A DNA stretch of 16,918 bases. Origin: Trebonia sp. Its GTDB lineage: Bacteria > Actinomycetota > Actinomycetes > Streptosporangiales > Streptosporangiaceae. Below, piece after piece: positions 8,183 through 15,175 of the stretch. Both the position numbers and the translations under genes were made by a program. The stretch lies in the NCBI GenBank assembly GCA_030038035.1, contig JASHPP010000627.1, forward strand, positions 1-16,918, written 5' to 3'. Every line of letters starts with the position of its first letter. Position 1 is the first letter of the stretch. The notes beneath the pieces are model-generated. The model saw nothing but the letters and a program-made list of their open reading frames with translations. It was not told the DNA's origin and did no database searches.

Positions 8183-9724
8183 CTAACCGTGATTGGTGTA
8201 AATGGGAGTGGATGTCGACCCCTGGTCGGAGATCCCGATCGCGACGCACGCGTCCGCCTGCGGGCACTGGATCTGGCCGATGTCCAGGAACGAGTCGCCC
8301 TGCATCCCGCCAGGTACCTGCGCGGGGACGGCGAAGGTGACGCGCTGCCAGGTGCGGCCGGCGTCGTGCGTGACCGCGACGACCGAGGACCCCGCGTTGT
8401 ACGTGTTGCCGATCCGCTGCGCGATGAGGTCGCTTCCGGCCGCGTAGCAGGTCGCCGGCGTGGGGCAGGTCAGCGCGTCGATCATCGGGTAGGGCATCGA
8501 GCGCGGGAACGTGCTGGTCGTCCAGGTCCTCCCGCCGTCGGAGGAGAACCCGATCACGGTGTACTGCGCGGCGTCCTTCCCCGACGTGTAGCCGACCTGA
8601 TCTCGCTCCGTGCCGTCGTGCTCAACGAAGCCGATCATCGCGCAGTGGCTGGCGTCCGCGCAGGTGACCTCGGGTTCCGCGCCGGGGCCGTAGCCCTTCG
8701 GCCAGGTACCCCATTGCCAGGTCATGCCGCCGTCATCGGATGTCAGCAGCACGCCGTGGTCGAGGTCGGGGCCCGTCTTGGGATCGAAGTCGCCGTACAC
8801 GCCGATCGCTACGCAGCCGGAGGCGGTCGGGCAGGCCACGCTCTGGATCGCCGCGTCCTTGGGGAACGACGCCAGGGCGAAGTCCCTGCCGCCGTCGGAA
8901 GTGACGAAGAACCGCGTGCCGGACAAGAGCGTCCCGAACCCATGGGTCATCGTCTCCCCAGCGGCTGATGCCAGTCCCCGGCAGGTCGTAGCGGTGACGC
9001 AGGCCAATGTGATGATCTGGCCCACGTCGGCGGGCAGCGGCCGCATGGTCCAGGAATGCCCGCCGTTCGCGGTCGTCAGGTACACGGGCTGGTGCCCGTA
9101 GTACAGCCCGCCCGCCGAGCAGTCCGTCACGGACGCGCACGACAGGGCCGACGTGAACGTGACACCGGCCGGCACGGGCAGCACGCTCCAGGTCTGCGCG
9201 CCGTCGCTGGAGACGTAGAACGAGTTCATGTCCGACGGGCCGCTCGGCGACGTCGAGCTGTCGCCCTCGACGTAGCAGGTCGCCGCCGTGGGGCAGGTGA
9301 GCAGTCCCGGCTCAGGGCCCGACGTGTTCTCCTGCCAGCCCCTGGCGACGAGGTAGCTCAGCAGGCGCCAGGTGCCGGCCGGAGCCGTGACGCCCCCGGA
9401 ACCGGATGGCAGCGGCCGGGCCGGCTGCCACGCGGTGGCCACCGGCGCGCTCAGGCTCGGCGGCCCCTGCAGGACCGTCGCAACTACCCCGGCGGCGACA
9501 CCGACGACGACGGCCACGGCGGCGGCGACAATGACCCGGCCCCGGTTGACCCGGTCCCCGGGAAATCTCCAGTTCCCGCGCGGCCGCCGGCGGCGTGAGC
9601 GGGGGGCCGGCGTGGCCGCACCCTCGGCCTGTGCCACGGCCGCACGCGCGCGCGCCCAGGCGGCGTCATCCGGCCCCGCGGTGTCCGCCCGGAACGCCCG
9701 CAGCAGGTCGATCTCATCAGGCAT
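8183..9724 (-). CDS. Membrane-anchored Asp-box (BNR) propeller protein, partner of the ECF sigma factor
   Basis: The protein has 513 residues. Residues 1-62 are cytoplasmic and start MPDEIDLLRAFRADTAGPDD, a motif style found at the N-termini of sigma-associated membrane proteins in actinobacteria (CU044_5270-like). One membrane helix lies at about 64-86, then an extracytoplasmic repeat domain. I count seven CX5C pairs (CPTAATC, CASVTDC, CVTATTC, CPTASGC, CADASHC, CPTPATC, CPQADAC) and six Asp-box-like motifs (for example SSDGGRTW, THDAGRTW). This fits a disulphide-braced propeller of about seven blades. It ends at YTNHG, where the next Asp box would begin. The start ATG overlaps the sigma stop by 8 bp (ATGCCTGA), so translation is coupled. 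No zinc anti-sigma motif (HX3CX2C) is present. An anti-sigma or sensor role is inferred from context. Confidence 0.85.
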   Translation of the reverse strand: MPDEIDLLRAFRADTAGPDDAAWARARAAVAQAEGAATPAPRSRRRRPRGNWRFPGDRVNRGRVIVAAAVAVVVGVAAGVVATVLQGPPSLSAPVATAWQPARPLPSGSGGVTAPAGTWRLLSYLVARGWQENTSGPEPGLLTCPTAATCYVEGDSSTSPSGPSDMNSFYVSSDGAQTWSVLPVPAGVTFTSALSCASVTDCSAGGLYYGHQPVYLTTANGGHSWTMRPLPADVGQIITLACVTATTCRGLASAAGETMTHGFGTLLSGTRFFVTSDGGRDFALASFPKDAAIQSVACPTASGCVAIGVYGDFDPKTGPDLDHGVLLTSDDGGMTWQWGTWPKGYGPGAEPEVTCADASHCAMIGFVEHDGTERDQVGYTSGKDAAQYTVIGFSSDGGRTWTTSTFPRSMPYPMIDALTCPTPATCYAAGSDLIAQRIGNTYNAGSSVVAVTHDAGRTWQRVTFAVPAQVPGGMQGDSFLDIGQIQCPQADACVAIGISDQGSTSTPIYTNHG

Positions 9725-10289
9725 GGTCAGCCTCCTTGAAGGTCCAGAGGGTGAAGTCGAACTCGCCGAGCCTGGCGCGCAGCGCCGCGCGGGCCCGCGA
9801 CAGCCGCGACCGGGCCGTCCCGTTGGCGATCCCCAGGGCCGCCGAGATCTCCTCGTGGCTGAGGTCGGCCCAGGCGTGCAGCAGCAGCACCTCGCGCTGC
9901 TCGGGGTTCAGCGCCGCGAGCGCCCCCGCGATTTGCGGTGCCAGCGCGGCGGCGACCACGCGAGAGTCGGCGTCATCGTCGAAAGACCCGGTGCCGCCGG
10001 ACGCCAGCCGCGCGTCAAGCTCAAGCAGCCGCTGCTCGTCGCGCCAGTGCTCGCGCACAATGTTGGCCGCGATCCCGAACAGCCACGATCGCAGCGACCC
10101 GCGCTCACGGTCGTAGGAAGCCCGCCGCCGGTACGCGGTGGCGAAGGCCTCGGCCGCCAAGTCCTCGGCCAGGCCGGTTCCGACGCGCCGGGCGATGAAC
10201 CGGTAAACCTGCGCGAAGTGCTCCCGGAACGCGTCCTCGAAGTCCGCCGGCGCCTCGATTGGACCGGATCGCAGCTTCTCGTCGTCCAC
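9717..10289 (-). CDS. ECF-subfamily RNA polymerase sigma factor
   Basis: From the GTG at 10289 the protein has 190 residues, normal for ECF sigma factors. Region 2 covers about residues 17-88: FREHFAQVYRFIARRVG, AEDLAAEAFATAYRR, then RGSLRSWLFGIAANIVREHW, which contacts the -10 element. Region 4 covers about 125-180: LAALNPEQREVLLLHAWADL followed by SHEEISAALGIANGTARSRL, the helix-turn-helix that reads the -35 element. The frame stays open upstream to 10814, but that part lacks sigma homology and runs antisense to other coding sequence, so the GTG is preferred. It has no good ribosome site. GGAAC lies about 40 bases upstream of the start, as in many ECF -35 boxes, but no convincing -10 matches it. 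It directs transcription for a regulon not visible here. Confidence 0.92.
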   Translation of the reverse strand: MDDEKLRSGPIEAPADFEDAFREHFAQVYRFIARRVGTGLAEDLAAEAFATAYRRRASYDRERGSLRSWLFGIAANIVREHWRDEQRLLELDARLASGGTGSFDDDADSRVVAAALAPQIAGALAALNPEQREVLLLHAWADLSHEEISAALGIANGTARSRLSRARAALRARLGEFDFTLWTFKEADHA

Positions 10290-10421
10290 ACGTAAGTATT
10301 GGCACGACGCCGGAAAGCGTTCCCTGCCTCGATCCGCGTCATCTGGTGGTGTCCCGCGGGCCAAGCCGGCGACAGGGAGGCTGGCCGAGGCCGTCAGGGG
10401 AGTACGAGCGGCGCCGGAGGG

Positions 10422-10793
10422 ATCAGCGCGGCCAAGCCGCTCGGTTACGGCTGCAACCACGTCAGCGGGCAGTCGTCGTACGTGACCAGGTACGGGGTGA
10501 ACTGGGAATACCGCGTCCTGGACGATCACATCGCCAAGAACGTGCAGATGCTTTGCTCGATGCAGCCGGTCGACGGGCTCGACGTGAACATCTACCTGGA
10601 CATGGCTCAGGAAGAGGCCGGGGCGGCACCGCTGCCAGGCAGCTACCAGCTTGGCGGTGCGTTCGGCGTGTACGCGAGGCTGCACCTGCTTGGCCTTAAC
10701 CCGGCTAACTGGACTGCTGACCCTCTGTGTGCAACTGTCTGCGGGCTGCCCGCCCGGGCAGACGAAGACCCGATTACCCGCCTCGACCTTTGA
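10422..10793 (+). pseudogene. Coding-like fragment of unknown origin
   Basis: This frame has strong G/C third-position bias from about 10422 to 10700 and reads as natural protein (KPLGYGCNHVSGQSSYV, then RYGVNWEYRVLDDHIAKNV and DVNIYLDMAQEEAG). The stop is at 10791-10793. There is no good start: an ATG exists at 10299, but the first 40 residues from it look non-coding. The C-terminal 40 residues also look less natural. I do not recognise the family. It is best read as a remnant lacking its 5' part, or a gene with an unrecognised start. The end abuts the ribosome site of the next small gene. Confidence 0.35.
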
Positions 10794-10803
10794 GGAGGCT
10801 GTG

Positions 10804-10929
10804 ATGAGCGGCAAGACCGGCGATGACTGGGGCCCGCGGCATGTTTGGGCCGGGATCGGCCAGGCAGCGGCCTGCGTCCAGCTCGCCGTGGCCGCGTGGC
10901 GCGACGAGCGCGACGGCGGGTCCCGGTGA
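10804..10929 (+). CDS. Small hypothetical protein (41 residues)
   Basis: The ATG at 10804 is preceded by GAGGAGG at 10792-10798, five bases upstream, one of the best ribosome sites in the window. The product reads MSGKTGDDWGPRHVWAGIGQ and continues with an Ala/Val-rich helix and a charged end (RDERDGGSR). The middle (VWAGIGQAAACVQLAVAAW) could be an amphipathic or weak membrane helix. Its TGA overlaps the GTG at 10926 of the next reading frame (GTGA), so it looks like the first gene of a coupled pair with the methyltransferase remnant. Function unknown. Confidence 0.55.
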   Translation: MSGKTGDDWGPRHVWAGIGQAAACVQLAVAAWRDERDGGSR

Positions 10930-11344
10930 AGCGCCCGGTCCTGATCGCAGCGGCCGCGGCGGCCGCCGCCGCGGCCTGGTAGGGGACCGATTCGGCCCCC
11001 ACCCGTACGCGCAGCCGTGGCTGCTGGACCTGACGGTGCCGTTCCTGACCAACCGCCGTCTCGACCCGTTGCTGGGCGTCCGGCCGGGACAACGGGTCCT
11101 TGAGGTCGGGCTGGGCATTGGCCTGCGGGCCCTGCACGTCGCCGGCGTGCTGGGCGCCGGCGGGCGGCCCGACATCGTCGATATCCAGCAGCCGATGCCG
11201 GATCACGTCATGCGCCGCGCGGTGGACGGGACGATCTGCCCGATCGTCGTGGCCAGGGCTGACGCGCGGGACCTGCCGTTTGAGGACGGCAGCTCATCGC
11301 CTGTTCCGGTTCCGAAGTGGCTCCCCGCTGCTGAGGATGCTTAG
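10926..11344 (+). pseudogene. Degenerate class I SAM-dependent methyltransferase
   Basis: The frame ending at 11344 contains HPYAQPWLLDLTVPFL, the SAM-binding motif RVLEVGLGIG, an acidic strand end in DIVDIQQPM and the later motif ADARDLPFEDGS, all in normal order for class I methyltransferases. After about 11293 the sequence turns into an unrelated tail, so about the last 100 residues of a usual domain are missing. The N-terminus is broken too. A GTG at 10926, overlapping the previous gene, starts MKRPVLIAAAAAAAAAAW and hits TAG at once. Adding one base between TA and GGG would join it in frame as W-Y-G-D-R-F-G-P-H-P, giving an anchored methyltransferase. It is almost certainly inactive. The frameshift could be an assembly error, but the 3' truncation is not a simple indel. 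Confidence 0.7.
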
Positions 11345-11447
11345 TAGCATCGTGCCGTTGTGCGGGTGTGCACAACCGTCTTCAGCTGCGCGTCTTAATC
11401 CCAGCGGGTAGCAGAAGGGGGAACAGATAGAAGATAGAGATGAGCCA

Positions 11448-11918
11448 ATGACTGCCAACCCAGGCCCAGGCGTGGATCGTTATGTCCACTGGCACGGCGG
11501 GCGGTGCCACTCGCATCCGTTCGGGGACCGCCCGCATTCGCATGCACAGTCCGCCCGGGACAAGGCACGGCGACTCCGGATAGCGGGAGGAGCCACGGCT
11601 GTCATTGTCGCGGTAATCGGTCTGTTCGTCCCATGGCTCACACTTAGTGGAGAGCGGTTTTCGGTAAGTCAGGCACATAGTGCGTGCAGCAGCGTCCTCG
11701 GCCAAATCGCCCAAGGGCTCTCTAACAACATAGCCGCAGACTGCGGAGCTGTGACCACTGGGTATTACGTGCTCATCGTCGCTGCCATTAGTGGAGTAGC
11801 CCTGGTAATCTGGGGATTTCTCGCGCCAGGCGGGCCAAGGCCTCCCCAGGTACCACCACCAGGCTATCCAACGCGGCCTGGCCTATCTGGACCGGAGACG
11901 CCTCCTGGCTATCGCTGA
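11448..11918 (+). CDS. Small His-rich, two-helix membrane protein of unknown function
   Basis: The protein has 156 residues. The N-terminal 35 residues are rich in His (RYVHWHGGRCHSHPFGDRPH, then SHAQ), with seven His and one Cys, and could bind metal. A basic patch (RDKARRLR) leads into helix 1 (about 46-68, ATAVIVAVIGLFVPWLTL). An external loop of about 35 residues has two Cys (SACSSV and ADCGAV) that may pair. Helix 2 is at about 104-126 (YYVLIVAAISGVALVIWGFL), followed by a Pro-rich tail (PRPPQVPPPGYPTRPG). Both ends should face the cytoplasm. The start at 11448 is the only fitting ATG; the ATG at 11439 stops after three codons. The ribosome site is weak (GATGAG). No family recognised. 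It stands alone, with lower GC than the left half. Confidence 0.75.
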   Translation: MTANPGPGVDRYVHWHGGRCHSHPFGDRPHSHAQSARDKARRLRIAGGATAVIVAVIGLFVPWLTLSGERFSVSQAHSACSSVLGQIAQGLSNNIAADCGAVTTGYYVLIVAAISGVALVIWGFLAPGGPRPPQVPPPGYPTRPGLSGPETPPGYR

Positions 11919-12421
11919 CACGCAACGCGCTTCATTCGTCCGTGTGTAGCGGTCCATCCTGGCCTTCTGGTGATCTCAACAGAATGAGCACCCCGCCGAC
12001 ACCATGAACACCAAACCCCGCCCGGCACCGCCGGACGGAGTTTGTCATGTCGCCCACACGCTCACCACCAACGACGCAGCCACGCTCACGCTGAAAGTCG
12101 AACACTGGTGAAGCAGAAAGGCGCAGGGCCCAATGGCCTTGCCTCAGGTGATCATGCAGGGTGCGAGCACGTGGAACTCGATGTACTGCCGGCATTGGTG
12201 ACGGAGGGCTCGCCGAGATTAACCTGCAGGCCGTCGCGGCACCGGAGTCGGGGATCGCGGGATTGGGGCATTCAATGGCACTGATGAGTTATCTCCATAG
12301 CCGGTTGAGAAATCCCCGGAGAAGGTCGAACACCTGTAGTGTACTCCTGGGCGGGCGGGGTCCGCGTCATTCTCATAACGACGTGCTGCAGCGCGGCACG
12401 CGGGGTAGGAGGGGAGCCTGC
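11919..12421. other. Intergenic spacer of about 500 bp, no convincing gene
   Basis: The longest frames here have poor codon bias and no ribosome sites. A 35-codon frame at 12004-12111 (starting MNTKPRPAPPDGVCHVAH) has fair codon bias but no ribosome site and may be a remnant. The 3' end, from about 12300, must carry the promoter for the 12422 operon. No clear -35/-10 pair was found. Confidence 0.5.
12407..12414 (+). promoter_or_regulatory. Strong ribosome binding site that sets the 12422 start
   Basis: AGGAGGGG lies 7 bases before the ATG at 12422, so that ATG, not an upstream one, begins the small protein. Confidence 0.7.
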
Positions 12422-12616
12422 ATGGAATGGCAGACGCAAGAAGAGCCACCTTGGATTGACGAACACGAATCTAACGCGCGGCTGGGCGAGGGGGGCCCCG
12501 GGCGTGTGTGCGTAGCGCTACCCAGCGAGCGGGGCCGCGGGGGTCGGCCTACGGGGGAGGTCGCGCGCGGCCCGGGGTTCGCGCACGGTTTCAGGCTGGA
12601 GGCCGCGGCGGCATGA
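12422..12616 (+). CDS. Small hypothetical protein (64 residues), coupled to the next gene
   Basis: The ATG at 12422 has an excellent ribosome site (AGGAGGGG, 7 bases upstream) and the TGA overlaps the next ATG as ATGA, a classic coupled pair. The product starts MEWQTQEEPPWIDEHESNAR, acidic and Trp-containing. The rest is Gly/Arg-rich (GRGGRPTGEVARGPG) and ends in AAAA. There is no signal or membrane helix. The second half has low complexity, so a frameshifted remnant of a longer protein is possible. I do not recognise it. Placement suggests it works with, or sets the translation level of, the anchored protein downstream. Confidence 0.55.
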   Translation: MEWQTQEEPPWIDEHESNARLGEGGPGRVCVALPSERGRGGRPTGEVARGPGFAHGFRLEAAAA

Positions 12617-13659
12617 ACGAAGAGTTTGACGAACTGGCGCAGGCGGCGGCCGGTGTACTGGTCACAGCCTTGGCTTCCGATTCGGGGGAAGCAGCCGTGC
12701 GCTGGTTCGCCGGGGTTATCGGGCAGGAGCGTCGCTTGAGCGCGACTCGCGCCGAACTGACTGCCGCCTTCGGGCCGAGTCGTGGACAAGTGATCCAGTC
12801 GGCGGTCACGATCTGGGCTTATCGGCTGCGGGACATCCTTGCGGAGAACCCAGCCGCCGGGCCGGCGCTCCGCAACCTCGTCGCCGCGCAACGCCCGGCG
12901 CCTGCGCCCGTCGCTGCAGCACCACGGGTGCGGGATGATCGGCCTGCCGGGGCCTACGTCGGCCTTGGCAGCAGCCCCCAAGCGCCAGTGGCATACCCTT
13001 CTCCCCCTTCGTCACCCGGGCGGAAGCCAAAGGGCGCGCTCGCCGCGGCCACCGTCGTCGTGCTTGCCGCAGTCGCTGTGGCGGGCTGGCTGGCACACTG
13101 GCCGCCAGCCCTGTTCCCTGCTAACAGTCCCGCGCTGACCCTGGGGATAAGCAGTGTCTCGATCAAGTCCATCCCGACCACCATGACGTATAACTCCAAG
13201 GGGCAGGCGACCGGGCCGAAGGACTCGCAGGGGGACCTGATCGCCCAGGAAGAGCAGGGAACCATCGACGGGCTCGCCCTCACGGGCACAGGCGGGTTCG
13301 ACTCGGCCCAGTTCCCGCTCCCTTCGCAGGCGACCGAGCAGTGCGACGGCATGACCGGGCTTGAGTCGTCGGGAACCCTTGGCGGCATCCCCTACCACGT
13401 CCTAATGACCTGCGTGCCCAGCGCGCAGCAATATCCCAGTGACTACACACAGACCTACACCGGCCAGTGGGGCAGCCTCCCCATCCACATGGCTGGCACG
13501 GTAAACGTCAGTACATGGACCCCGGTCCACTTGAGCGGCACCATCGGTACCCAGCATGTGACAGCGACCATCACGATGACGGCCGGCTATCCCCCCGGCG
13601 AACCAGTGCCTGGGACGCTTCCCTACAACACCGAGTCCGGCACGATCACCGTCTCGTAA
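12613..13659 (+). CDS. Membrane-anchored protein with helical N-terminal module and extracytoplasmic beta-rich domain
   Basis: From the ATG at 12613 the protein has 348 residues. Residues 1-95 are a helical module (EFDELAQAAAGVLVTALASD, then AVRWFAGVIGQERRL, RAELTAAFG and YRLRDILAENPAAGPALRNL). The pattern of a Trp/Phe helix, a charged RAEL helix and a DPAA-like loop recurs at the N-termini of many uncharacterised actinobacterial proteins. A Pro/Ala linker (95-140) precedes one membrane helix (about 141-163, LAAATVVVLAAVAVAGWLA). The outer domain (170-348) is Thr/Ser/Gly-rich and beta-like, with two Cys (EQCDGM and LMTCVP) that may pair. The frame is open upstream to 12508, but the ATGA overlap supports 12613. 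The N-terminus should be cytoplasmic. No enzyme motif is seen and function is unknown. Confidence 0.8.
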   Translation: MNEEFDELAQAAAGVLVTALASDSGEAAVRWFAGVIGQERRLSATRAELTAAFGPSRGQVIQSAVTIWAYRLRDILAENPAAGPALRNLVAAQRPAPAPVAAAPRVRDDRPAGAYVGLGSSPQAPVAYPSPPSSPGRKPKGALAAATVVVLAAVAVAGWLAHWPPALFPANSPALTLGISSVSIKSIPTTMTYNSKGQATGPKDSQGDLIAQEEQGTIDGLALTGTGGFDSAQFPLPSQATEQCDGMTGLESSGTLGGIPYHVLMTCVPSAQQYPSDYTQTYTGQWGSLPIHMAGTVNVSTWTPVHLSGTIGTQHVTATITMTAGYPPGEPVPGTLPYNTESGTITVS

Positions 13660-13962
13660 ACGGCGGCTTCCCGCCCCATGATCCGCCGGCAAGCCGCGGC
13701 CGCCAGGGCCCGGGCCCCAGCCGTCGGCAGCGCCTGAATACGCGCCGAACTCTCAGCTCCGCGCGTTATCCAGGTCCTCACTGGGCCAATTGCAAGCCGT
13801 GCATAAGGCAGATCACGCACGTCGTGCCGCTCGTGAGGAAGTGGTTCGACGGGCGGGCCGGCGGCGGTGCGCTGCACCGGGGTTTGCTCACTGGCGGGTC
13901 TCGCCGGCGGTCGGCGGGTCGCCCATGAGATGCGGTCGGCGGCTTTGCCTTACCGTCGGGGT
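13660..13962. other. Intergenic region of about 300 bp
   Basis: It holds no standard-size gene. The only coding-like signal is a short leftward frame at 13778-13891, listed separately. A GC-rich segment just after the 13659 stop (13680-13720) could fold, but no clean terminator was resolved. Confidence 0.5.
13778..13891 (-). pseudogene. Possible tiny gene or gene remnant (37 residues)
   Basis: On the minus strand a frame from a GTG at 13891 to a TGA at 13778 ends in SNHFLTSGTTCVICLMHGLQ plus LAQ. Nearly all its last 22 codons end in G or C, unlike the rest of this gap, and it contains a CX2C pair. There is no ribosome site and no recognised family. It may be the 3' end of a lost gene. Confidence 0.25.
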
Positions 13963-14458
13963 ATGCCTGCCAGGAAACGGCCGACCGCTGATGACGCTGT
14001 CACCGCCCGCCGTGTCTTGCTCGACACGCTCTCCCGCGACGGTGACGTCCTCGAGCTGGCGAGCGAGATTGCGGCTCTGCACCCGAGGAACAAGACTTTC
14101 CCGGCGAGGTGTTCCTCGGCGTTGCTGCGGACGCGCTGGACTGGTGCGGGGCCAGCCGGGCTGACCCGCTGCGCTTGGAAGGGCTGCGCGAGCGGTTCCT
14201 GGCCGAGTGCGTCTTCCGCGGCCGGGACAGCAAGAAGTTCCACTACGCAGTGCTGGCCGCGGCTGCCGTCCACGGCGGGACCGAACCGGAGTTGCTCGAT
14301 GAGGTCTCCTGGTGGCAGACCGACGACTTCTGGCAGTACGCCCTGTTCGCAGCGGTCGCTTGCATCCGTGCCGCCGCCAGCCGGGCGGGGTGCCCATGCC
14401 GCAACTATGCCAGGACCTGCAGTGTTTACAGCGCAGACACCCAAGAATCCGGTCCTGA
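13963..14458 (+). pseudogene. Conserved actinobacterial hypothetical gene broken by two single-base deletions
   Basis: Three frames join into one protein of about 165 residues. Frame one starts MPARKRPTADDAVTARRVLL at 13963 and runs to HPRNKTFP. The next frame takes over at the C-run 14100-14102 with PGEVFLGVAADALDWCGASR, then RERFLAECVFRGRDSKKFHY and WWQTDDFWQYALFAAVACIR. A third frame takes over at the G-run near 14388-14391 with VPMPQLCQDLQCLQRRHPRI and stops at 14456-14458. Adding one C and one G restores an open frame of 166 codons. I recall this sequence type as a common hypothetical family in high-GC actinobacteria; function unknown. Both breaks are in homopolymer runs, so sequencing error and real decay are both possible. 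Confidence 0.7.
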
Positions 14459-14805
14459 GAAAACACGCGCCGCGCCCACGGCCATAGCTGCGACGCAGCG
14501 TCACCACCGCTCCGAGCACAAGTTGCGATATCGCCGACTCGACGCGATTGGATGCCTACTCACTGGGGATGATCGATGAGCGCATAACGTCCGGTTCTAC
14601 CGGCAGCACCCCTGAGCAGGCGAGCTCTGTACGGTGGAAAGGATGCTTGGCGGGCGTGGACTGACGCGCTGTCCGTCTTTCATGCGACGGTTCGGGTGGG
14701 TCCGACCATAACTGCAGCCTTCAGACGGAGCGTGACGAAGGTCTTGCATGCCGGACCCCGCTGAAGGGTAGGCGGCTTTGAGCCGTGCCCTGGACTACCA
14801 AGTCG
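14459..14805. other. Intergenic region upstream of the hipBA control sites
   Basis: No coding signal is seen on either strand. It has a small hairpin, CCGGT-TCT-ACCGG (14591-14603), not followed by a T-run, and otherwise nothing recognisable. Confidence 0.5.
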
Positions 14806-14806
14806 T

Positions 14807-14943
14807 ATGCACGATCGATCATATTAATGGTAGGGGAAGTGAACTTAGGCCAGCCATGACATCAATATGCGCGATCGTGCACTTTGATTGCGGTAGGACT
14901 CGCTGTTCGACGGGGTACACTCCCAGTATGCACGATCGAGCAG
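14807..14943 (+). promoter_or_regulatory. hipBA promoter region with three palindromic operator-like sites
   Basis: Three 16-bp sites share the core CGATCG: ATGCACGATCGATCAT (14807-14822), ATGCGCGATCGTGCAC (14867-14882) and ATGCACGATCGAGCAG (14928-14943). Each is symmetric at 12 of 16 positions and fits an idealised ATGCACGATCGTGCAT. Starts are 60 and 61 bp apart, close to six helical turns. Site 3 covers the hipB start codon. A -10-like TACACT (14916-14921) lies six bases before the ATG, implying a leaderless transcript. No good -35 was found. HipB-type repressors bind palindromes upstream of their own operon, so autoregulation with looping is likely. Confidence 0.75.
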
Positions 14944-15170
14944 ATCATCCTACGTTCTGGGCGGATGAGCTCCGGCGCCGACGACTTGAGCTGGGACTCC
15001 GACAAGACGAACTCGCAGCGCTTGCTGGCGTGTCCACGCGCTTTGTTCATACCCTCGAACAGGGCAAGCCAACCTTGCGCCTCGACAAAGTACTCGCCGT
15101 GCTGGGCCAGTTGGGTCTAGACCTTGCGCTAGAGCCCGGTACTGGTGTTATCCGCCAGGGCAAAGGCTGA
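14928..15170 (+). CDS. hipB: HipB-like antitoxin, XRE-type helix-turn-helix repressor
   Basis: The protein has 80 residues, starting MHDRADHPTFWADELRRRRL. An XRE/Cro helix-turn-helix spans about residues 13-65 (LRRRRLELGLRQDELAALAG, then VSTRFVHTLEQGK and LRLDKVLAVLGQLGL), and a short Gly-rich tail ends the protein. This is the normal HipB size and layout: the HTH binds operator DNA and the body holds the HipA kinase. A longer in-frame start at 14778 would read across the operator sites and is rejected. The ATG at 14928, six bases after TACACT, fits leaderless expression. Five bases separate the stop from the hipA GTG. Confidence 0.93.
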   Translation: MHDRADHPTFWADELRRRRLELGLRQDELAALAGVSTRFVHTLEQGKPTLRLDKVLAVLGQLGLDLALEPGTGVIRQGKG

Positions 15171-15175
15171 GTCGG

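Noticed and set aside
10290..10814. N-terminal extension of the sigma factor frame to 10814
   Set aside because: The added 175 residues have no sigma homology and lie antisense to a fragment with better codon bias; 190 residues is the normal ECF size.
11345..11447. Possible RNA gene between the methyltransferase remnant and the His-rich gene
   Set aside because: No cloverleaf or other recognisable RNA fold could be made by eye.
12004..12111. 35-codon frame in the spacer before the 12422 operon
   Set aside because: No ribosome site, no family and too short for codon bias to be decisive; left as a possible remnant.
12161..12421. Upstream extension of the 64-residue protein to 12161
   Set aside because: The strong ribosome site sits inside it just before 12422, and the extra part has poor codon bias.
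14778..14927. Longer hipB start at 14778
   Set aside because: It would translate through the operator sites and the -10 element; HipB proteins normally begin just before the helix-turn-helix.
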